A DNA stretch of 64,000 nt from positions 3,906,001 to 3,970,000 of the forward strand of contig OY720102.1 of NCBI GenBank assembly GCA_963082875.1, written 5' to 3'. Position 1 is the stretch's first letter; each line of letters starts with the position of its first letter. The DNA comes from Corella eumyota (taxonomy: Eukaryota > Chordata > Ascidiacea > Phlebobranchia > Corellidae). A program made the translations under genes and the position numbers. The notes under the pieces are model-generated. The model had not been told where the DNA came from. It saw only the letters and a program-made list of their open reading frames with translations, and did not search any database. Of this stretch, positions 36,862-48,220 are shown piece after piece.

Positions 36862-39390
36862 ATGTCTAAAAAATATTCTTTAGAAGAACGGGAATTACAA
36901 AATGTGATCCAACTTAAAAATTTGTGTGACAGTAGAGGAAGAGAAAATACCCCCGAAGAATCAGCTAAAATACTTCACCAATTGGGTCTGATATATTTCG
37001 AACGAAGCAAAAAGAGACTCGATAAATTTACGATCATTAGAACGGCTGGGTTGCTTAACGCTGCCAAAGTTAGAGCACCCGACAATGTTGAAGCAATTAA
37101 AAATGACTTGCAAAACTTTTGTAATTTTTTGTTAAGTTCAGCAAATGCTACCAAAAACGATGCTGATCTGATAGCAGAGGCTAGAAAATTTAAAGGCACA
37201 ATCGAAAAAGTAAGAGACGATATAAACGAAGCTTTAAGTCAAATTAAGAAAATTCCAGAAGATATAAGCAAAAACGAGGCAATAGATATGCAAAAGGACA
37301 AAATCGAACGCATGAAAAAGTTACAATTGGAAACTTCAAACAAAATCACTTCTCTTTTTAAAAATATTTCAAAATATTGTATTTGTGTTCTTGGAAAAGA
37401 ACCGTGTGATTTTGCATTAACGGCAATGGGTTCGGTGGCCCGAAACGAGGTAACCCCTTACTCTGACTTTGAAAACATGCTACTCTTGGAAGAGGGTGTT
37501 CAAGATAGAGCTGATTTTCAAGATTGTTTAAAATACTTTCGTTGGTTTGCTGTGCTATTTCAAGTCATCCTAATAAATTTTGGAGAAACTGTTTTACCTC
37601 ACTTAACAATTCCAAGTTTAAACACTTCAGATCAAAGTGAAAATAATTGGTTTTTTGATGCCCATACACCATCCGGCCTTTCCTTTGACGGATTCGTTCC
37701 ATTTGCTTGCAAAACAATGTTAGGTAGCAATGGAGTGATTAAAACCAAAAACACCACGCTTAATTATGAATTAATAAAGCCTGTAAGTCAAATGGTAGAA
37801 TATTTGGATAGCGCTGCAGAAATTAAAAATGGGTACCACTTGGCTGATATGTTGACTAAAACCTGCTTTGTAAGTGGAAATAAAAGTGTTTACGAGGACT
37901 TTTCCGAAATTGTAAGTAACAAAATGAAATTGCAACAGGCCGACGATAAAGTTACACGCAGTTTTCAAAAGCAAGTAGATGAGAATCTAAAATTATTTGA
38001 AGTAATGGATAATCTTAACAGGGCTGAGCAGTTATCCCAAATGAACATAAAGCACATATATCGAAGTACAACGGTATTTATATCAGATTTAGGAAAAAAA
38101 CATTCCATTTTATGTACGTCGTCACTTGCTGTTGTTGATGAACTTTTTAAAAAAGGGGTTTTAAATACAGGAGAATGCCATGAGTTTAAATATTCGGTGG
38201 CCATAGCGTGTGAATTAAGATTAAGACATTACGTTGATATGAAAAGACAGGCAGATTTTGTATTAAACTGGAAAAAACTGCTCTTTGAGTTAATTGGTAT
38301 TCCAAGTGCTGTTGATTACTTTGTTATAGCCGCCCATCTACAAAGAAAGTTTACAGGGCTAAAGGTTAATGAAGATTACAATCCAATAAATAGGGACGAC
38401 CACAGAGCTTGCATATTCTATAGGCTTGACCTTTTTGAAAGCGCCAAAGAACAGTTTCAAAAACTGTTAAAAGAATTGGACATTAATGACACTGAATATA
38501 ATTTACACAAAAGCGATTACATTCACCATATTGGGCTATGTTTAGTGAGGTTGGGTAAAGAACAGGAATCTTTACAATATATCGAAGAAGCTTTTGATTT
38601 GAAGGACAGTTTGCCAGTGGATGATCGCAATTACAAATCTCATGTAAATTGTGCAACTAATTTAGCTCGGGAGCTTTGTAATATCGGTAAATATGAAAAG
38701 TGTCTTGAAATTCTGCAGCGCCACAAAGCCACAATGGACCGATACAAAAATTATAAACGCCTTAACGGAAATAATTTATACGTCGATAAAATACACCAGC
38801 TAAGAAATGCATGTATTTCTATGAACGCACTTTATCACCAGAGCAAGTATTACGAAGCGGTTAAAATGGCAGAAGAAATTACAGATTACGCAGATAATTA
38901 TGGTTGGTACAGCAACAAAGAAGAGTTAAGAAACTTAACAGATTTTATTGAAATAAAAGGTATACTCTTTTACAAATTAAAAAACTACCAAGAATCAAAT
39001 AAGGCATTTAAAAAGACACTAGAATTTGAAAAAATTTTATATCATTATCATGAACAAATATCTTCAAACACAGCCTTGTGGTTTGCTCTAAGTAACTATA
39101 AATTGGATAAAAAATCAGAGGCTTTAGAATCCCTAAAACATATTCTAAAAAATCCATTATCATCATTCCATATTAGTGACCACATAGAAGAGTGTTTAGA
39201 AAATGTTAACAATATAGTACACCACGAACACGAATTACTTGAACTCAATGAAATTGATGAACTCTCCGCCGCGGTGGTGAATTTATTGATGATAACACGG
39301 AAAACCAATACAATTTGTATTTATACCAGGGTGGCAACCTTATTTCGCAATAATTTCACTATTAATGTAAATAAATCAAATTCAATTTAG
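36862..39390 (+). CDS. GlnD/DUF294-type nucleotidyltransferase-like domain fused to TPR repeats, intronless
   Basis: One uninterrupted 842-aa frame from the ATG at 36862 (a TTG lies 18 bases upstream in frame, but ATG is the sensible start). Residues ~30-160 are helical with the string LGLIYFERSK and LLNAAKVRAPDNVE. Residues 185-207 contain a Pol-beta-type nucleotidyltransferase signature, MGSVARNEVTPYSDFE (Gly-Ser ... Arg-Asn-Glu ... Ser-Asp-x-Glu), as in the DUF294/protein-PII uridylyltransferase N-terminal family. A conserved-looking SFDGFVPFACKT follows near 274-285 and may supply a third acid (Asp276). About residues 510-800 hold roughly six TPR-like helix pairs (IHHIGLCLVRLGKEQESLQY, ILFYKLKNYQESNKAF). 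Bacterial GlnD modifies PII, which animals lack, so the substrate is unknown. No signal peptide or membrane segment. The complete lack of introns contrasts with its neighbours and suggests a retrocopy or an acquired gene. The gene is convergent with CEBPZ, 45 bp between stops. Confidence 0.8.
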   Translation: MSKKYSLEERELQNVIQLKNLCDSRGRENTPEESAKILHQLGLIYFERSKKRLDKFTIIRTAGLLNAAKVRAPDNVEAIKNDLQNFCNFLLSSANATKNDADLIAEARKFKGTIEKVRDDINEALSQIKKIPEDISKNEAIDMQKDKIERMKKLQLETSNKITSLFKNISKYCICVLGKEPCDFALTAMGSVARNEVTPYSDFENMLLLEEGVQDRADFQDCLKYFRWFAVLFQVILINFGETVLPHLTIPSLNTSDQSENNWFFDAHTPSGLSFDGFVPFACKTMLGSNGVIKTKNTTLNYELIKPVSQMVEYLDSAAEIKNGYHLADMLTKTCFVSGNKSVYEDFSEIVSNKMKLQQADDKVTRSFQKQVDENLKLFEVMDNLNRAEQLSQMNIKHIYRSTTVFISDLGKKHSILCTSSLAVVDELFKKGVLNTGECHEFKYSVAIACELRLRHYVDMKRQADFVLNWKKLLFELIGIPSAVDYFVIAAHLQRKFTGLKVNEDYNPINRDDHRACIFYRLDLFESAKEQFQKLLKELDINDTEYNLHKSDYIHHIGLCLVRLGKEQESLQYIEEAFDLKDSLPVDDRNYKSHVNCATNLARELCNIGKYEKCLEILQRHKATMDRYKNYKRLNGNNLYVDKIHQLRNACISMNALYHQSKYYEAVKMAEEITDYADNYGWYSNKEELRNLTDFIEIKGILFYKLKNYQESNKAFKKTLEFEKILYHYHEQISSNTALWFALSNYKLDKKSEALESLKHILKNPLSSFHISDHIEECLENVNNIVHHEHELLELNEIDELSAAVVNLLMITRKTNTICIYTRVATLFRNNFTINVNKSNSI

Positions 39391-39435
39391 AGTATTTATT
39401 GTTTTAAAACCACAATTTTTGCAAGTATTGGGACA
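39391..39435. other. Convergent 3' junction
   Basis: Only 45 bp separate the stop codons of the nucleotidyltransferase-TPR gene (plus) and CEBPZ (minus), so their 3' UTRs must overlap or be extremely short. Confidence 0.7.
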
Positions 39436-42400
39436 CTAATGACGTTTTCCTTTCTTTCGCCCACCACCTGCCTTTTTCGCACGTTCTCTCTTTCGAGCAA
39501 GTATTTCTCTCGTTTCCTGCTTTCTCTCCCATTGAAGTTGCTTAGCACTTGCTTTCTCACTGTTCTTAACTGCCGAGCTTGTGACAGAATCAAATCTACA
39601 AGAAAAGTTAAATTTTATTTCATTAAAGTCTGTTACATACCATTTGTAGTACAAATTTAAGATATGTATTTATTCTCTGCTCCTGTAGCTTAAAAATCAC
39701 TGACTTGTCGTTCGCATTTTCTTCCAACATTAAACTAAATTCATCAAGATCCTCTTTTCTTCGTTTGTTGTTTTGTTTTTTATCATTTATATTTTTTCTT
39801 TTATTGGACTTCAATCCTTGTAAAAATACGTAAATTTAATTGAAGTTATAAATTATTTTTTACTTTTTATTTGATAAATAAATGCCCACTAATAATGTTG
39901 TGCAATTTAATGTAAGTTAAGAAAAAAAGTTAATAAAAAAACAAATATCTTACTCTGATCTTCCTCTTGATCACTTCCGACTTCCATAAACACTCCAGCT
40001 TCATCAAGGAGGTCCTCCTCCCCTTCCTCCATGTTGAATCCATATCCTGCTTCTTCAAAATTCGTTTCCTCATCATCTTTACATTTTATTAAAAAAAAAA
40101 AATATTAAAATTTAAAAAAAGAACAAAAATATAACAAGAATGTGCTATCTCATTTTTTTTAAATTTTTAGATAAATTTTGTTACCAAATTCATCTTCACT
40201 TTGCTCCTCAATTTCATTATCATCATTTTTGTTTCTAAAATTGAAAAATTAAATTAATGATGCCCAATTTTTATTAAACTATATTAAAAAACAACTTCGG
40301 AAAACGTCATTCATGGTTAGCTATTTAACTATTATTATAGCAAGTCATGATAAATAAAAATCAAGCATTACAATTAAAGGTCCTGGGTTTAATCCTAGGG
40401 TCAAAAATACCAAAAACTAACTAAGACAAAACTAGATTCAGCAGTAAATACAAATGTAAGTGTGTGGACTTTTTGGTTGTACACTGAGGTAAAAAATTTA
40501 ATAATTTTTTTTTTTTTTTGCTAAAATTAAATTTAGACTTACTTGTTCTTATAAATATGATCAGCAAAATTAAGTTCCTTGTCAATCTCCTTCTGACCGT
40601 GGTCACTTCCCATAAATTTATGAAATTCCTCGTCATCTAAACTCTCAACATCACTCTCCTCCTCCTCCTTTTCCATCTTTTTCTCCTGCTTCATACTTCT
40701 TCCCTTTGCTCCTGCCTGACTGGAGAAATATCTAAAAAAAATTTGATATGAATATTTTACTGAAGGCTTCAAAATTCAGGATATAATTACTTAAGCTTAA
40801 AAAAATAAAAATGCAATTTCAAATATAATTAACAAAAGTCTTAACTAACCTAGTTTTAATATAGAAGTCATATCTTTGTTTATTGATTTAAAAAAAATTA
40901 AACCCACTTGTGGAAAAACACTTCTTCAGGACTTAGTTTCTTTTTAAGAAGAAACTCAACACTATTCACTGGAACAATGTTGTTGAAAGTTGCATGATGT
41001 TTTCGACGATGTGTTGAAATCACGACCGGCTTTCCCTTCTTCTTAAGTTGTTTTTGCTCTTGTGATTTCGGGTTTCGATAAACAAAACGATCAAGAAACC
41101 TAATGAAAAAAGTTAGTTCTAAATAAACAATAAGTCAATATCAAGTTTGTTTTGAGATTAACACATAAACAAAAAAAATAATAGATAGAAACAACATATA
41201 TATATTTATAGGCCTATACAATTAAAAGAAACCCACAGCACAATAACATCTAAATTTTTGTAGTTATCTTTAAAAAAATATAAAAAAGGGTTTACTTGAT
41301 TAAAGTGTAGTCATCCAAGGGATTTCCGATATGGGCATCAGAGTCAAACTTCTGATTAATTAAATTCTTCGCAAACAAAGTCACGGTTGGATGAAAATGA
41401 CGGCCAACAGCATGAAGTTCCCACAATGCAGTTTTTTCGGATCCTGAATATTGTGGGTTACGATATAAAGGGTTGTACTCGGTCGTTCGTTTCATTGAGT
41501 CTTGATGTTTGTGAGTCCATGATGGTATTTTAGATGATTCTGAAGTTATTTCCTGGTTTCTGTGTAAATATGGTTAATTACAACAACTATAAGAAGTTAT
41601 GCCCTTTATTAAAACTATAATATCACTCTTTGCTACTTTTTTCATTAATTTTTTACTTCTCTTCTACATCAGAATCTTCCGGAGCGTCAACAAAATGTTC
41701 TTCTCCTTCCTCTTCGTTTAACCATGATCCTTCCTTCTCTCCTTCAACTTTTTCTTTTTCGTTAATCTCTCCTCCCCTTCCAAGAAATCCAAATGTGAGC
41801 GAGGGTCTTGACTCCGAGAGTTGTGCCACTAGAGTTACAACAGCTGCGCAGAAGGGAGGAAGTTGAAGAGAGCACATTTGCATTAATCTTTTAATAAAAG
41901 ATTGAACACGGGGCTCGCTTGGGTCTGCCTTTAAAGCTCTAAAAAAGATATTTTTATTTTAAGAATTTTTAATAATATTTAATACTGTAGATAAAATTTT
42001 AAACAATTAAAGATTAATCATACGGTAGAGCTATAAAGTAGTGCTATGGCATATACAAAAATGCAAGTAAATCTTAATTTTGACTGCAACTCTACTATTA
42101 AATTAAAAACATTTTAAAATGAATTTTTAAAATAAAATAACTAACCTGTAAACTAGATTTAATAACATTGGGTGCCGGCTAGTACACACTGGAACCTCAT
42201 TGTGCATTAAAACAGAATACAAAGCATTATAAAACCTATCTGACACTTCACAACGAGAAGTAAAAACCTAAAATATAAAATCAATTTAGTCAGCTATATA
42301 TCACACATTTATTTAACCTTTTATAGCGTGTATAGACTTACTTGAAATAAAAGAACAAGAGCTTGTACGGCGGTGTTGAGACTAGCAACGTGAACAGTTC

Positions 42401-45167
42401 GAAACAAAACATCAAGCTCCGATAAAAGTTCTCCATCGTCCATGTTAGCATATGGAAAAGCTCGATTTACACCTTATATTTAAAAAGAGAAAAACTTTTC
42501 TTAATTTTGAATATTATTGACCTGGTAATATTTGTAATTGTTTACCTACAGATTAGTTTTAAATAAGGTATAGGTAGTGACTGTTAACAAATAATTATTA
42601 CTTAAGAACACCACAATATGACAGATGGCATTGAGATGATACCAATAGCAATAGTTTATGTGTCATGAGCCTTTTTGTGAAGTTTACTAACCTTAAAACA
42701 GTTATAATTACCTGTTAACAAAGCACTTAGCATTTTGTTATCTGCATTTTTTTTATTGACTAAAGCTTTAAAGAAACTGATATAAATTTGGATCAACTTC
42801 TGGGCAACCTCTTTCCTATAAAAAAAAACAATCGAAGCATTAAAAATAATGATAAACATATTGAAATAAATAAATATTAACTTTATAATAGTTCTTGAAG
42901 TTCTTACCTATCATGACTTAGTATTTGTGAGCTTAGAAAACAAACACAATAATATTGTGCTCTTGGTGCTAGGTTGGGTCTTAAAAGAAGATCTCGAACC
43001 TCATTAACAATAATTCCCTGCATAAGAGGATGCTTTTGAACTATACAGTTAAGCATATGAAGGGATTTTGATGCAATTTTGTATCTAAAAAAAATTTGAC
43101 ATGACAAAAATATTGATCAAGTTAAAAGATTCCTAAAGTTGCAACAAAATAACACTTTAGGTACGCTTATAAGTAACTTACTTTGGATCTCCAAGTTTGT
43201 TTACCAATATTGAGAGTAAAGACTTTTCCTGTTCTGGTTTATTGAGAATTAATTCTAGCGCCACCTTCATAGCTATATTAAAAATCAATAAATTTTATAG
43301 AACTACAAATTGACTACTTATACCTCAATAACTATGCACAAGCCAACATAAAATTTATCTGAACACAGCTTACATTTAGTTTTTGAAGCCTCCAACGCAT
43401 CATGGGCAAGTACCTTAATAAGTTCAACAAATTCTCCGACAAGATCTTTTAAACGTTGTTCGTAGGCCCAGACTATTAATCGACGTTGACAGGATTCGCG
43501 TGACCACTCACCACTGTTGTCTTTTGCCTTAAGAACCCAAAATATAATTTTAAAGGCCAACAACTTAAAAACAAACAAACAGGAAAGTAAAATTAACAAA
43601 AATTTTAATATTATTAAAGTTTTAATAAACTGCATCCCTTTACATATATATATACTTTACAAACTTTATAAACAAATAATGTTTATACTTTTAATGACAT
43701 AAGGACAAGGTCTAATGGATGTTGATAAAATAATCTTAATCTGCGATTATCTGGAAGCAAATCTCCAAGAAACAAATCACGAAGAGATTCAAGACCTAAA
43801 TTCAAATACCAAGCAAAAAATTAAACTAATATAAAATAAATGAAATTCTAATGAATTGTTCAAACAGTTTACCTATAATAGCTTCTCTTCTTCCCTTTTT
43901 CTTGGCCATGGAAAGTAGAGTTTCAAGGCAGTGAAAATTATGAATTTGAGCTCCTTGGATCATTAAAGATAAAGCTGCAACCCTGTCAGATAAAGTGCCT
44001 AAAATCAAAAAATATAAAATAAATGAATTGAATTTACAACACTAGTGGAACTGTATGATTTAATTATTAGTTTTTTTTTTTTAATAAAGGAATTTAAAGC
44101 ATTCATTCAACCAAAATACATAATAATATTAGATATATATAAATAAAATATTGCTAAGTTGAATTTATCATACCAGCAGTGGAAACTGTTTTCATCCAAT
44201 TGGCATTACCGGAACCATCAGATGCATTGGCCTTTTTTTCATTCTTAGTTTTCCAGATTTTTAATTCGTTATCCAGTAACATCATTGCTTTTACTTTTAA
44301 AGCTTTGACATATGGTTCAGTTGGTGACACTTGACTAACAACATCAGAACTAAAATTTTCGTGCCAAGTTCCTGCAGCTTTAGTTATTAAGCGACTACTT
44401 AAAACACCAACATCCACATCAAAAGTAATTTCTGTCTTTTTTACAGAGGGTTTTACTTTTGTTGCAGGCTCTTCAAGGGATTTAACCGATTTCTTTTTTT
44501 TCTTAATTTTTTTTGGTTCTTCCGATTCATTTATAATTTTCTTTTCACTTTTAGATTTCTTTTTTGGCTTTTTATTAGTTTTAGCAACATTGGGTGTTGT
44601 TTTATTAGGAGACTCAATGGTGGTGCTGGAAACTGAATCATCTTGAAGGGGCTTCTTATTAAATAAAACAAAATTACTTTTAAAACACTAGATATATATA
44701 TACACCACTTAAAAAATAAATATATATACATAATAAAGCAACAGAAGATTCTAAAAATTTTACAAATAAAAATAAACCTTTTTTGTTGACGTTTTGGGCT
44801 TAAGCTTTAAATGTTCTTTATCTTCAATCTTCTTTTGATTTTCCTCTGCTGTTATATCTTCTTTTTTATCCTTTTTCAGTTTCAGCTTTTTTTTTGATTT
44901 TTTTTCTGGCATTAAAGCTTGAAATCCTAATCCAGCAATCAGGTCTTGAAATTCATTTTTCTAAAATTAAAAGTGCAAATTTATTAACAACAAAAAACAA
45001 GCAAACACAAAATTAAAACAGAGAAAAATGCTTACATCAAATTTTTTTGTTGAATTTGATTTGGTTTTCTTAACAGGTTCGTTACTGTTAAAATCTTTGA
45101 GCATTTCATAATCCGCATGATCTCCACCCAAAGCTATAATATCATTTAAATCTAGGTTCTCATCCAT
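39436..45167 (-). CDS. CEBPZ: CCAAT/enhancer-binding protein zeta homologue (NOC1/MAK21 family)
   Basis: Nineteen exons join in phase to ~1059 aa (human CEBPZ is 1054): 45167-45036, 44960-44778, 44654-44174, 43998-43873, 43795-43689, 43527-43374, 43272-43182, 43084-42908, 42815-42712, 42472-42342, 42267-42146, 41938-41657, 41559-41296, 41099-40908, 40731-40543, 40234-40185, 40076-39954, 39816-39705, 39595-39436. Matches to the family include WMKTVSTAGTLSDRVAALSL, LVNKLGDPK, DNKMLSALLTGVNRAFPY, YNPLYRNPQYSGSEKTALWE and FLDRFVYRNPK. The N-terminal third is Lys-rich. Acidic patches precede the basic C-terminus, which ends KKGKRH. NOC1 proteins act in the nucleolus with NOC2 in early 60S ribosome assembly, and CEBPZ was also described as a CCAAT-box cofactor. 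It diverges from the SMIM12-MTG2 pair. Confidence 0.95.
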
Positions 45168-45884
45168 TTTGTAAACACGATCTAAATCTTACGTCCTATT
45201 AAATTTAAAACTAAATTTTAATCACACAAATTAGGCGCATATTTTTACTAACTTACTACATGCTTACAGCTCTTCTTTTTATGCAAAGTATATTTAAAAC
45301 AAATGGAAAGAAGACTACAAAACAGAAGACTACAAATAAAAATAAATAAGATTGTACCATGTGAGTTGAAATTGCAAACATGTGTCTTCAATTAACGGTT
45401 CACTGATTTTAAATTAAACGTTATCCTCAATTTTAATATAGTATATACTTTTTTTATCGTATAACACGTTTTATTGCAGTATAACACCTAAGTACCTAAT
45501 TTGATTGAAAAAGTATTTAATTGATTTAAAAAATAGGTATTTCTTGCGTGCTATAACAAAGCTAGTAAAAAAAATCCCCGTTTTTCTGCTTGTTGCATCA
45601 CTTCAGACCATTCGTTTATCTTGTATTGTTTACAAAAAAATAAAATATCATTGTAATTAGAAATAAATAAATTTTACTTTTGAAGTAACATCAATAGTTT
45701 TTATTTAGGTCTATTTAAGAATTGAGGCTGATGTTTATTTATTGTATACTAACAAGATGTTTCAATTTAAACAGATTTAAGATTAAAAACCGTTTTTGTA
45801 AATAAATATTATTTAATCATATTAAAAAAACTTACCAGACCACCTTTCAAAGACAAATAACATTTGATCTCACATGATCAAAAA
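45168..45884. promoter_or_regulatory. Divergent intergenic region between CEBPZ and SMIM12
   Basis: 717 bp of AT-rich sequence between two divergent start codons. It must carry the CEBPZ promoter and the promoter of the SMIM12-MTG2 unit. I see no repeat, RNA gene or strong motif. Confidence 0.4.
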
Positions 45885-46148
45885 ATGAATCCAGTTGTAA
45901 TTGCATTTTTAAGAACTTATGCCCCTGTTATTTTATTTCCTGTGACAGCAACATTTGGGTATGTTGGTTACAAACTAGAGTGGTGGTTAAAGAAGGATAT
46001 AGATCAAGCTGTGGATAGAGAGGGAATTTCAGAACTTCGCAATCAACGTTTTATTGAAGCATTTAAATCTGATGAAACCAACAATTCTACTGTATTAAAT
46101 GCAGAAAGTTCAAAGGCAAAACGAAGAACTATTTTTGATAAAAATTAA
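45885..46148 (+). CDS. SMIM12: Small integral membrane protein 12 homologue
   Basis: Single-exon 87-aa protein starting MNPVVIAFLRTYAPVILFPV; human SMIM12 is 92 aa and begins with the same pattern (VRTYAPYVTFPV). One hydrophobic segment (~4-28) with a GYVGYKLEWW end is followed by a charged tail containing ISELRNQR, equivalent to ISERREDR in human. A TTG 21 bases upstream is in frame, but ATG at 45885 gives the family's length. It is a predicted single-pass membrane protein of little-known function. The stop is 151 bp before the MTG2 start on the same strand, spacing that suggests co-transcription. Confidence 0.9.
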   Translation: MNPVVIAFLRTYAPVILFPVTATFGYVGYKLEWWLKKDIDQAVDREGISELRNQRFIEAFKSDETNNSTVLNAESSKAKRRTIFDKN

Positions 46149-46299
46149 ACCTGTGTTCTGATTAAATTATTTGTTTTATCAAGTGTTATTACTTACATTG
46201 TGTACACTTACCTTTTTTTAATAGTAAAATTTGCAAACTTTATTCTATTTAATCTAATGTTGTTTTAAAAAAATGTAATTTTTCAGATTTGCATAAAAA
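46149..46299 (+). promoter_or_regulatory. Intercistronic spacer with trans-splice-like acceptor
   Basis: The 151-bp gap holds a T-rich tract and TTTTTCAG ending at 46286, with the MTG2 ATG only 13 bases downstream. There is no room for a normal promoter-plus-UTR. In Ciona many downstream operon genes receive the spliced leader at such an acceptor; that it happens here is inferred. Confidence 0.5.
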
Positions 46300-47460
46300 A
46301 TGAGTTTTAAAAATTCTTTAAACACTAAATTATTTAGTAACCTAGTAAAATCATTTTGTAACCTTCAACAACAACGAACTAAAACCCACATTATTAACAA
46401 AAAAGTTAGATTGTCAGAAAAAAAGCTTGCCAAAAAATTTGTAGACGAAAAACTTATCACATTCATTGGTGGAAAAGGGGGCGACGGAAAGTCTTTATTT
46501 CACAGAGACAGAATGACAATCACTGGGGGCCCGAAAGGAGGTGATGGGGGTAATGGAGGAGATGTAATTATAGTTGCCAACTCAGGGATAACAACTCTGC
46601 AAAAGTTACGCCATATATACAAAGCCGAAAGTGGCAGTGATGGTGGAGGGTTTGCGAATGGAAAATTCGGTCAAGATTTAATTGTAAATGTTCCGGTAGG
46701 CACTATTTTTCGTACAGTTGACTCTTATGATGTGGTTAAAGACTTATCAAAGGATGGAGAAGAGTTTATGGTATGTGTTGGCGGGATAGGTGGTAAAGGA
46801 AATAAATTTTTTGCCAGCAGCATAAACACAACTCCAGAAAAGTGCACACCGGGTACAGATGGAGAAGTGGTACGCCTGGTACTCGAATTAAAAACTATTG
46901 CAAATGGCGGTTTGGTCGGTTTTCCAAACGCTGGTAAATCAACACTTCTAAGAGCTTTCTCGAAAGCGAGACCTCATGTTGCACCATATCAATTCACAAC
47001 ATTGGTACCACACCTTGGGGTACTTAATTACGACGATTTTACTTACATAACCCTTGCTGACACCCCTGGCATTATTGAAGGGGCATCAATAAATAAAGGA
47101 CTTGGTTTTAGGTTTTTAAAACATGTTGATCGCTGTCAATTTTTACTTTATGTCATTGATCTTAGTGTTCCAGACCCCTGGATACAAGTTGAAACTCTTA
47201 AAAATGAATTTAGACAATATAACTCAGATTTACTAAAACGACCGACAATAGTTTTAGGTAATAAAATCGATTTGCCGTTGGCTAAATCTGCGTTTCCTGA
47301 TTTTCAGAAACAAATTCAAGCAGAAAATCCTGAATGGTATGTTATGGGCATTTCGGGCAAAAAAGGACAATGTCTGGAAGATGTTATTGAAGGAATAAGA
47401 TATGTTTATGATACCTCAGTACTTAACAAACATGTACCATCACCTAATATTAATGTTTAA
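46300..47460 (+). CDS. MTG2: Mitochondrial ribosome-associated GTPase 2 (Obg/GTPBP5 family)
   Basis: Single-exon 386-aa protein; human MTG2 is 406 aa. The N-terminus is basic and free of acids up to about residue 38, like a mitochondrial presequence. The Obg fold follows with its glycine-rich strings (GGKGGDGKSLFHR, TGGPKGGDGGNGGDV; ~57-165). The G domain has G1 GFPNAGKST at 207-215, the switch TTLVPHLGV, G3 DTPG at 254-257 and G4 NKID at 321-324. MTG2 binds the large mitochondrial ribosomal subunit and helps its late maturation. It is second in a probable two-gene operon with SMIM12 and is convergent with the 198-aa gene 101 bp downstream. The absence of introns fits the operon pattern. Confidence 0.94.
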   Translation: MSFKNSLNTKLFSNLVKSFCNLQQQRTKTHIINKKVRLSEKKLAKKFVDEKLITFIGGKGGDGKSLFHRDRMTITGGPKGGDGGNGGDVIIVANSGITTLQKLRHIYKAESGSDGGGFANGKFGQDLIVNVPVGTIFRTVDSYDVVKDLSKDGEEFMVCVGGIGGKGNKFFASSINTTPEKCTPGTDGEVVRLVLELKTIANGGLVGFPNAGKSTLLRAFSKARPHVAPYQFTTLVPHLGVLNYDDFTYITLADTPGIIEGASINKGLGFRFLKHVDRCQFLLYVIDLSVPDPWIQVETLKNEFRQYNSDLLKRPTIVLGNKIDLPLAKSAFPDFQKQIQAENPEWYVMGISGKKGQCLEDVIEGIRYVYDTSVLNKHVPSPNINV

Positions 47461-47561
47461 ACTAAATATATATTATGCAAAAAAAAATAAAAAAATCTAT
47501 TAAGTTTGCAACATTATTTATTAGATTTAAATAAAAAGACTTAGATTTTAAAGTATTTGTA

Positions 47562-48220
47562 TTAAAAAAATTTGTTAAACCATTGTTCTATTTCATAATG
47601 TGAAGGTAAAAAACTAATAAATTTTTTAATAACCGGTTCACCGTTTTCATGAAAAGTTAAGTTTCCTTTTTCGTCTTTTACAATATTATCAAAATGAACT
47701 TCAATAACTCGATAACCAAGTAATCCTTGCTTGTATATTTCAACTCGTTCTAAAAGAAAAAATTGGATTAAATCATTTTTAATATAGAAATAAGGGCACT
47801 TGTTAACTTACTGTATTCTTCATTTATGTCAACTTTAGTAAATGACCCAGCATCTTTATTTAGCTCTTGATTTTCGTGGGAAAATTGCACATAGCCTCTT
47901 TTGTTTATCGGTGTTCCAAAAACAACTTTAGAAACTCTTTCTTGCCTTTCTTCAGGAGTTAGTTTTTGTTTTTCAGATTGTTCTGCCTTCAAAGAGTTTA
48001 AATACTCCTCTTCTTTTTCGTGGTCCTTGGTTTTCCAAACATGATGTGCATATGCAAAGCAAGCCCCACTTACTAAAAGAGCTCCTGCAAGAGGCATAGT
48101 GTAACTTCTTCCAAATAATCCAACTTTTTGTCTAATTACATTCGGTTCTCCACGTCCAACAACTGACTGATTTAATTCCTGTTTTACAATGTCATATTTT
48201 CTTGGGTCGTGTTCTTCCAT
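47562..48220 (-). CDS. Unrecognised single-pass membrane protein, 198 aa
   Basis: Two exons (48220-47812 and 47749-47562) join in phase. The ATG at 48220 (MEEHDPRKYDIVKQELNQSV) is chosen; a longer in-frame extension upstream has only a GTG and is hydrophobic. One membrane segment, ~residues 41-62, contains YTMPLAGALLVSGACFAYAH. It is followed by a highly charged, probably helical region (KDHEKEEEYLNSLKAEQSEK), the string VVFGTPINKRGYVQF and a C-terminus QGLLGYRVIEVHFDNIVKD...QWFNKFF. There is no signal peptide; the short N-terminus, single anchor and charged helix resemble small mitochondrial inner-membrane assembly factors, but I do not recognise the family. It lies downstream of IVD on the same strand, 743 bp away, and is convergent with MTG2. 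Confidence 0.75.
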
